Shown here: piece after piece, positions 41,804-46,436 of the stretch
Numbering within the stretch: the first letter of the stretch is position 1
Layout of the letters: the number at the start of each line of letters is the position of its first letter
Source of the DNA: Acidobacteriota bacterium
GTDB taxonomy: Bacteria > Acidobacteriota > Aminicenantia > Aminicenantales > Saccharicenantaceae
NCBI GenBank assembly: GCA_028749205.1
Contig: JAQULR010000001.1
Location: 16,404 to 62,839, forward strand
Reading direction: 5' to 3'
DNA: 46,436 bases
The notes under the pieces: generated by a model
Told to the model about the DNA's origin: nothing
What the model saw: only the letters and a program-made list of their open reading frames with translations
Database searches by the model: none
Translations under genes and position numbers: made by a program

Positions 41804-42997
41804 ATGCGGCCAATAATAAAGTTCCTGGCGTTTTCGAGTGTTATCCTGGTAACTATGGTCGCTACTGCGGGCCAGCAAGCTGACCCCAGGGCTGAGGTTC
41901 TCAGTTGGCGTTATCATCAGCATCCGGATTTTTTCCGGATTGTCCTGGACTTGGAAAAAATCCGAGAATATTACTCGGCTGAGTTAACCTCACCTGAGAG
42001 GTTTTACCTGGATATCTTTCAGGCCAAGCTAAAACCTGGTCTTCACGGAACTTCTGTCCAGATTAATTCTCCCAGTGTGAAAGCTCTTCGTCTGGCTCAA
42101 AAAAACCCATCAACTGTCCGTTTGACTTTAGAACTTGTTCCTGGAGCCAAGAAGGGAGAAAGAATTTTCTACCTAAAAGAACCTACCAGGCTGGTGGTCG
42201 ATATCTATTCTACCAAGCCAGCAGCCATCTCCGGTGGAGACGAAATATCTTCAGAAAAACCACCCCAACCTCCGGTCCCATCGAGCTCCGGCTATTCTCT
42301 TGTTAGGCAGCTCGGTCTTGGGGTAAAACGAATTGTTCTAGACCCAGGCCACGGAGGGAAAGATCCGGGCTGCCTCAGTCCCTCGGGACTTAAAGAAAAG
42401 GACGTGGCCCTGGACCTGGCCAAAAGATTGAAAACCATTTTAGAAACTAAAGGAAATTTTGAGGTCTTCTTGACTAGGGAAACTGACATCAATCTGCCTC
42501 TGGAGAAAAGGACAGCTTTTGCCAACGAGAAAGGAGCTGATCTATTTATCTCAATTCACCTGAACGCCAGCCCGAGAAAAAACCGGACTGGAGTGGAGAC
42601 CTTTTATCTGAACTTCAGCCCTGACCCGGCTGTCAATGAGCTGGCAGCCAGAGAAAATGCTTCCTCTACTAAAAATATCAGAGACATGAAACTCATCGTA
42701 GATAAAATAATAAAAAATTCAAAATATCAAGAATCCCGGGACCTGGCCGAGAAAATCCACCGTAATTTGCTCCAGCATCTGACAAAAAATTATGGCCCCA
42801 GACAAGACCTAGGAGTTAAAGGAGGCCCATTTTGGGTGCTGATTGGCAGTGAAATGCCGGCTATTTTAGTAGAAGCCTCTCATCTTTCCAATGCCAAAGA
42901 AGAGGCAGCTCTTAAAACGGATAGCTACCGGGAGGCTGTAGCCACTGGCCTCTTTCATGGTATTATGGAATATGTAAAATCGTTAGGAAAAGGATGA
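41804..42997 (+). CDS. N-acetylmuramoyl-L-alanine amidase with AMIN domain
   Basis: This 397-residue secreted amidase has a signal peptide (about 1-24) and an AMIN domain (about 30-125, RIVLDLEKI, RFYLDIFQAKL) that targets peptidoglycan or septa. A linker rich in P and S follows, then an Amidase_3 zinc domain (about 178-395). The zinc and catalytic segments are IVLDPGHGGKDPG, a downstream SIHLNAS histidine and the glutamate in AILVEASHLSN. ATG 41804 is chosen, with AGCAGGA before it; an upstream TTG would spoil the signal peptide. The DUF362 gene starts 4 bp later. Confidence 0.9.
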   Translation: MRPIIKFLAFSSVILVTMVATAGQQADPRAEVLSWRYHQHPDFFRIVLDLEKIREYYSAELTSPERFYLDIFQAKLKPGLHGTSVQINSPSVKALRLAQKNPSTVRLTLELVPGAKKGERIFYLKEPTRLVVDIYSTKPAAISGGDEISSEKPPQPPVPSSSGYSLVRQLGLGVKRIVLDPGHGGKDPGCLSPSGLKEKDVALDLAKRLKTILETKGNFEVFLTRETDINLPLEKRTAFANEKGADLFISIHLNASPRKNRTGVETFYLNFSPDPAVNELAARENASSTKNIRDMKLIVDKIIKNSKYQESRDLAEKIHRNLLQHLTKNYGPRQDLGVKGGPFWVLIGSEMPAILVEASHLSNAKEEAALKTDSYREAVATGLFHGIMEYVKSLGKG

Positions 42998-43001
42998 CTT
43001 A

Positions 43002-43886
43002 ATGCAAAGACGAAGCTTTATCAAGAGCTTGATCATCGGGGGATTAGCCACCAGGTTATCCCCAGAACTACTGGCTCAACCAGCCCATCCTGAACTGGCT
43101 GTAGCTCAAGGCGAAACCCCGGCCGCTATAACTCAGGCGGCCTTAAAAATCTTGGGAGGTATGGAGAAATTTATCGGCCGTGGGGATAAGGTTCTCATCA
43201 AACCAAACATCGGCTGGGATCGAACTCCTGAAATGGCGGCCTGTACCAATCCCGAAGTTGTCAGAGCTCTGGTGGAAATGTCTTATCAGGCGGGCGCCAA
43301 ACAAGTCATAGTTATGGATAATACCATCAATCAGGCAAGACGATGTTATGTTCGTTCGGGAATTCAGGAGGCCGCCCGAGAGGCTGGAGCTAAAGTTCTG
43401 TTTACCGACGAAAATCGCCTGAAAAAGATGTCGATAAACGGAGAATGGTTGAAGGAATGGGATGTTTTTCAGGATTTTGTAGAAGTCGATAAACTCATCA
43501 ATGTTCCCATTGCTAAAGTACACAGTCTCTCCCGAGTGACCTTGAGCTTAAAGAATTGGTTAGGAGCCGTTGGTGGCAACAGGAATCAGTTTCATCAGAA
43601 GATAGACCAGGCCATGGTAGACTTGGCAGCTTTTTTCAAGCCCACCTTGACTGTTCTGGATGCTTATCGGATTTTATTCCGCAACGGACCTCAAGGAGGT
43701 CGGGTATCCGATACTAAGTTAATGAAAACTGTGGTAGCCGGCGTTGACCAGGTCGCCGTTGATGCCTATGGGGCCACCTTCTTTGATTTAAAGCCTGAGG
43801 AAATTTATTCACTCCAGCTGGCTCAAAGCCGGGGCCTGGGGAATTTCGATCTGGAGAAACTTAGGATTGAAAAGAGAGCAGTCTAA
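43002..43886 (+). CDS. DUF362 protein with Tat-type signal
   Basis: This 294-residue protein has an N-terminal twin-arginine-like signal (MQRRSFIKSLIIGGLATRLS), suggesting export in folded form, perhaps with a cofactor. DUF362 features are KVLIKPNIGWDR, PEVVRALVEMSYQAGAKQVIVMD, NVPIAKVHSLSRVTLSLKNWLG and GVDQVAVDAYGATFF. The DUF362 role is unknown, but these proteins are often found with ferredoxin domains or genes. Here there is no built-in 4Fe-4S domain; a polyferredoxin gene overlaps its 3' end by 20 bp. AAGGA precedes the ATG. Confidence 0.85.
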   Translation: MQRRSFIKSLIIGGLATRLSPELLAQPAHPELAVAQGETPAAITQAALKILGGMEKFIGRGDKVLIKPNIGWDRTPEMAACTNPEVVRALVEMSYQAGAKQVIVMDNTINQARRCYVRSGIQEAAREAGAKVLFTDENRLKKMSINGEWLKEWDVFQDFVEVDKLINVPIAKVHSLSRVTLSLKNWLGAVGGNRNQFHQKIDQAMVDLAAFFKPTLTVLDAYRILFRNGPQGGRVSDTKLMKTVVAGVDQVAVDAYGATFFDLKPEEIYSLQLAQSRGLGNFDLEKLRIEKRAV

Positions 43887-45462
43887 AAAATATTTTTGGC
43901 TTCAGAGATTACGGATTCTGTCTCAAGCAGGTTTTTTTGGGTTATTCTTTTTTTTATTCTTGACTACTCACTACCCGGGTCAAGATTATTTAACCACTAC
44001 TGTAGAGAGGTTTTTCCATTTGGACCCTTTACTGGCCCTGACCACTATCATTGCTTCCAGATTAATTGTTGCCGCTTTACTCCTCTCTGTTATTACTCTG
44101 GTGCTAACACTTCTCTTTGGTCGTTTCGTATGTGGGTGGGTCTGTCCCTTAGGAGCTCTACATCAGTTTTTCTCTTTTATTTTTAAGAAATCCAGACTTT
44201 TAAAACCAAGAAGGGATGATCAGATGAGCTTAGCTCCTAAGTATTTTGTTCTGATACTTGTCCTGGCGGCAGCCATTTTTTCAGTCAATCTGGTTGGTTA
44301 TCTTGACCCGCTATCTTTTCTTTACCGGTCTTCTGCCGTCTTTGTTTCTCCCATCTTAAACCTGTTGCTCAGTCAATCCGGATCTCTGGCTTATGCGGTG
44401 GGACTACCTGGCCTGGGACAGACCCTGGGACAGACCAAAGGTAACCTGGCTCTAAACAGTATTTTTCAGAATGCCCTGTTGATCGGAATACTTTTTTTGA
44501 CGGCAGTGCTTCTAAACATCTGGAAAGAAAGGTTCTGGTGCCGTTATCTCTGTCCGACCGGGGCTTTGCTCGGGATTTTTTCTCGGTTTAACCTTTTCAA
44601 ACTGAGAATTAACCCCGAAAAATGTATCGATTGCCATCTTTGTTCAATCCATTGCCAGACCAACGCCAGACCATATCCCTCTGACGGGTGGAGGAGCTCA
44701 GAATGCCTTTATTGTGAAACCTGTGCGGCCATTTGCCCGACTGGAGCCATCAGCTTTCCTATTAAATTCCAGAAAGAAAAGATAACAGGCGTAGATTTAA
44801 GCCGCCGTAAGATTCTCTTGACTTCGCTTACAGGTCTAATACTGGCGCCTATTTTCAAAATTACAGCCCATCGTCAGAGAGCTCATCCAGCTTTAATCAG
44901 GCCTCCAGGTGCTCTTCCTGAGTCAGAATTCCTGGAAAAATGTGTCAAATGCGGGGAGTGTCTGAAAGTCTGTCCGACCAATGCCCTGCAACCTGCTTTA
45001 TCCGAGGCCGGACCAGAAGGTGTCTGGACTCCAGTCCTGGTACCCCGCATCGGATACTGTGAATATTACTGTTCTCTATGCACCCAGGTCTGCCCGACTG
45101 GAGCCATCAGAGAGCTGACTATTGAGGAAAAAATAGAGGTAAAAATAGGAACAGCCTGGATTGATAAGAATCGCTGTCTGCCTTATGCTTTGGGGAAATC
45201 CTGCATAGTCTGCGAAGAACACTGCCCGGTCTCTCCCAAGGCGATCAAACTGATACGAGTCCAGACTCTGACTCCTGATCAGAAAATGGTTTCTAATCTG
45301 GCCCCCTTTGTTGATGTTGAGTCCTGCATCGGTTGTGGCATCTGTGAAAACAAATGCGTGGTCCTGGATCTTCCTGCTATCCGGGTAAGCAGTGTTGGCG
45401 AGCAGCGTTCCCCAGAAAACCAGTTGATCCTACCTATTGCCGAAGAGCCGGAACAATTTTAA
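43867..45462 (+). CDS. membrane polyferredoxin, NapH/NapG-like fusion
   Basis: This 531-residue protein has about four membrane helices in its first 235 residues, with the NapH-type CGWVCPLGALHQFF and FWCRYLCPTGALLG. Cysteine clusters follow: CIDCHLCSIHC, CLYCETCAAICP, CVKCGECLKVCP, CEYYCSLCTQVCP, CIVCEEHCP and CIGCGICENKC, for up to six iron-sulfur clusters. Between the second and third clusters lies a twin-arginine-like stretch with a hydrophobic segment (SRRKILLTSLTGLILAP), as if an exported NapG-like ferredoxin had been fused to NapH. It probably moves electrons from the quinone pool to a periplasmic partner, plausibly the DUF362 protein. The start is a TTG inside the DUF362 end, with no better alternative; it is the least certain part. 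Confidence 0.85.
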   Translation: MKREQSKKYFWLQRLRILSQAGFFGLFFFLFLTTHYPGQDYLTTTVERFFHLDPLLALTTIIASRLIVAALLLSVITLVLTLLFGRFVCGWVCPLGALHQFFSFIFKKSRLLKPRRDDQMSLAPKYFVLILVLAAAIFSVNLVGYLDPLSFLYRSSAVFVSPILNLLLSQSGSLAYAVGLPGLGQTLGQTKGNLALNSIFQNALLIGILFLTAVLLNIWKERFWCRYLCPTGALLGIFSRFNLFKLRINPEKCIDCHLCSIHCQTNARPYPSDGWRSSECLYCETCAAICPTGAISFPIKFQKEKITGVDLSRRKILLTSLTGLILAPIFKITAHRQRAHPALIRPPGALPESEFLEKCVKCGECLKVCPTNALQPALSEAGPEGVWTPVLVPRIGYCEYYCSLCTQVCPTGAIRELTIEEKIEVKIGTAWIDKNRCLPYALGKSCIVCEEHCPVSPKAIKLIRVQTLTPDQKMVSNLAPFVDVESCIGCGICENKCVVLDLPAIRVSSVGEQRSPENQLILPIAEEPEQF

Positions 45463-45615
45463 GGTTCTTTTTCCCTGAAAACTTAAATACTGACCTCAAC
45501 ATAAGCAAAGCCAGCCCTATTTCTCATATCTTATATTATAGAAGGGTAAGGCATCCCTGGGCTAAAATACAGGTCTTGCTGATGCCCTGTAACTGGTTAT
45601 TAAAAAGCAGGGTAA

Positions 45616-46436
45616 TTATTCAAATTTTTTAAGAAGCAAGCAGGCATTAGTGCCACCAAAACCAAAGGAATTAGTGATGGCATAGACCAGATCGGCTGAC
45701 CTGGCCTTGTTCGGCACATAATCCAGATCACAGTCAGGATCAGGAAATTCATAATTGATGGTCGGAGTAAGAATCTGATGGTAAAGGGATAAGGCAGTAA
45801 TAGCTGTTTCTACCCCGCCAGCGGCTCCGAGCATGTGCCCTGTCATAGATTTGGAAGAACTGATAGCTAGTCTGAATGCTTGTTGGCCAAAAAGCTTCTT
45901 AATAGCCAGAGTTTCCGCCTTATCATTGTAAGGAGTAGAGGTGCCATGGGCATTGATATAGGCGACGTCTTGTGGACTGATCCCGCCATCATTCAGGGCC
46001 ATTTGCATTACCCTGGCAGCCCCCTCACCGTCAGGACAGGGAGCCGTAACATGATAAGCGTCGCCGTTTAAGCCGTAGCCAACAATCTCGGCATAAATTC
46101 TGGCCCCCCGATTCTGGGCGATCTCTAACTCTTCCAAAAGAAGAATTCCAGCCCCTTCGCTCATCACAAATCCGTCTCTTTGTGCATCAAAAGGCCTGGA
46201 GGCTTTCTCCGGTTCATCGTTTCTCTCGGATAGAGCTTTCATGTTACAAAAACCGGCCAGACTGAGGGGGGTAATGGAAGATTCCGCTCCTCCAGCGATC
46301 ATTCGATCTGCTACCCCAAACTGAATCATTCGGACAGCTTCCCCGATAGCATGGGCTCCGGTGCTACAGGCCGTGGCATTAGAAATATTGGGGCCCGTGG
46401 CCTGAAACCGAATCGAAATATGGGCTGGGGCTTCAT
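45616..46436 (-). CDS. fabF: 3-oxoacyl-ACP synthase II (partial, 5' end outside window)
   Basis: The last 272 residues of KAS II are present; the frame is open to the window edge, so the ATG at 46329 is not the true start. The active-site cysteine is in [19 protein letters not shown], the two histidines are in [15 protein letters not shown] and [14 protein letters not shown], and the C-terminal [15 protein letters not shown] is typical. It extends fatty acids by condensing malonyl-ACP and connects with accA elsewhere in the window. About 140 N-terminal residues lie outside. Confidence 0.95.
   Translation of the reverse strand, partial: EAPAHISIRFQATGPNISNATACSTGAHAIGEAVRMIQFGVADRMIAGGAESSITPLSLAGFCNMKALSERNDEPEKASRPFDAQRDGFVMSEGAGILLLEELEIAQNRGARIYAEIVGYGLNGDAYHVTAPCPDGEGAARVMQMALNDGGISPQDVAYINAHGTSTPYNDKAETLAIKKLFGQQAFRLAISSSKSMTGHMLGAAGGVETAITALSLYHQILTPTINYEFPDPDCDLDYVPNKARSADLVYAITNSFGFGGTNACLLLKKFE

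Noticed and set aside
45540-45615. GGCATC/GATGCC and CCCTG/CAGGG pairs between the polyferredoxin and fabF stops
   Set aside because: Arms of 5-6 bp with long loops and no T tract on either strand; not enough to call a bidirectional terminator.
1-46436. tRNA, rRNA, tmRNA, RNase P RNA, CRISPR arrays and insertion sequences
   Set aside because: I looked for TFC-arm motifs, repeat-spacer periodicity and transposase motifs and saw none. A covariance-model scan would be needed to exclude divergent RNAs.

Overview
The window (about 46.4 kb, moderate GC, dense gene packing, many 4-bp ATGA or TGATG overlaps) looks like a chromosomal segment of a diderm (outer-membrane) bacterium. Evidence for a diderm is a 570-residue YidC with a large periplasmic domain, a TolC/MacAB-type efflux operon and an AMIN-domain amidase. 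A CarD/CdnL regulator, a bactofilin, a paired M16 peptidase operon, secreted beta-propeller proteins and an N-terminally extended Hfq-like protein would fit the Acidobacteriota/Aminicenantes neighbourhood. That placement is inference from gene content only; no rRNA is present.

Layout. 1-2.3 kb (+): a secreted small protein with two CX6C pairs, an NHL beta-propeller protein and a membrane-anchored thioredoxin-fold protein; this is the least explained group. 2.3-6.5 kb (+): accA, hisS and aspS behind a good promoter framed by an 11-bp inverted repeat. 6.5-8.6 kb: an AT-rich restriction-modification cassette made of a PD-(D/E)XK-like nuclease, a convergent SPPY DNA methyltransferase and a previously unlisted 56-residue ribbon-helix-helix protein overlapping the methyltransferase start. 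8.7-11.7 kb (-): two M16 peptidases, the promoter-proximal one with HxxEH and the second without it. 12-15.6 kb (+): an APC amino-acid permease with a long structured leader, and a radical SAM enzyme. 15.7-20.2 kb (-): manC, manB-type mutase and pyrG. 20.4-29 kb (-): the conserved origin-proximal block rpmH-rnpA-yidD-yidC-jag-mnmE-mnmG-parA-parB-bactofilin, with a perfect parS palindrome inside the 3' end of mnmG. dnaA, rsmG/gidB and a DnaA-box cluster are not seen. 29-31.4 kb (+): carD, a CNNM/CorC-type transporter and smpB. 31.4-32.9 kb (-): an Hfq-like gene and pdxA. 33.1-33.4 kb (+): a frameshifted 3' scrap of an RND pump gene. 33.5-40 kb (-): ECF sigma, zinc-finger anti-sigma, Spy/CpxP-like sensor, MacA, MacB ATPase, MacB permease and TolC, read in that order from one probable autoregulated promoter. 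40.5-45.5 kb (+): apgM, an N-acetylmuramoyl-L-alanine amidase, a Tat-type DUF362 protein and a fused NapH/NapG-like polyferredoxin. 45.6 kb to the end (-): the 3' part of fabF.

How the genes work together. Most of the window is housekeeping: translation (hisS, aspS, rpmH, smpB), tRNA wobble modification (mnmE/mnmG), membrane protein insertion (yidC/yidD/jag), chromosome segregation (parABS plus bactofilin), sugar-nucleotide supply and fatty-acid synthesis (accA, fabF). Accessory or regulatory interest is concentrated in the twin-CX6C secreted locus, the RHH-linked restriction-modification cassette, the single-operon sigma/anti-sigma/sensor/tripartite pump system, the DUF362-polyferredoxin pair, and two genes (carD, apgM) whose near-consensus promoters end so close to the ATG that the mRNAs should be leaderless. 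All functional calls are made by reading motifs; no database search was run.
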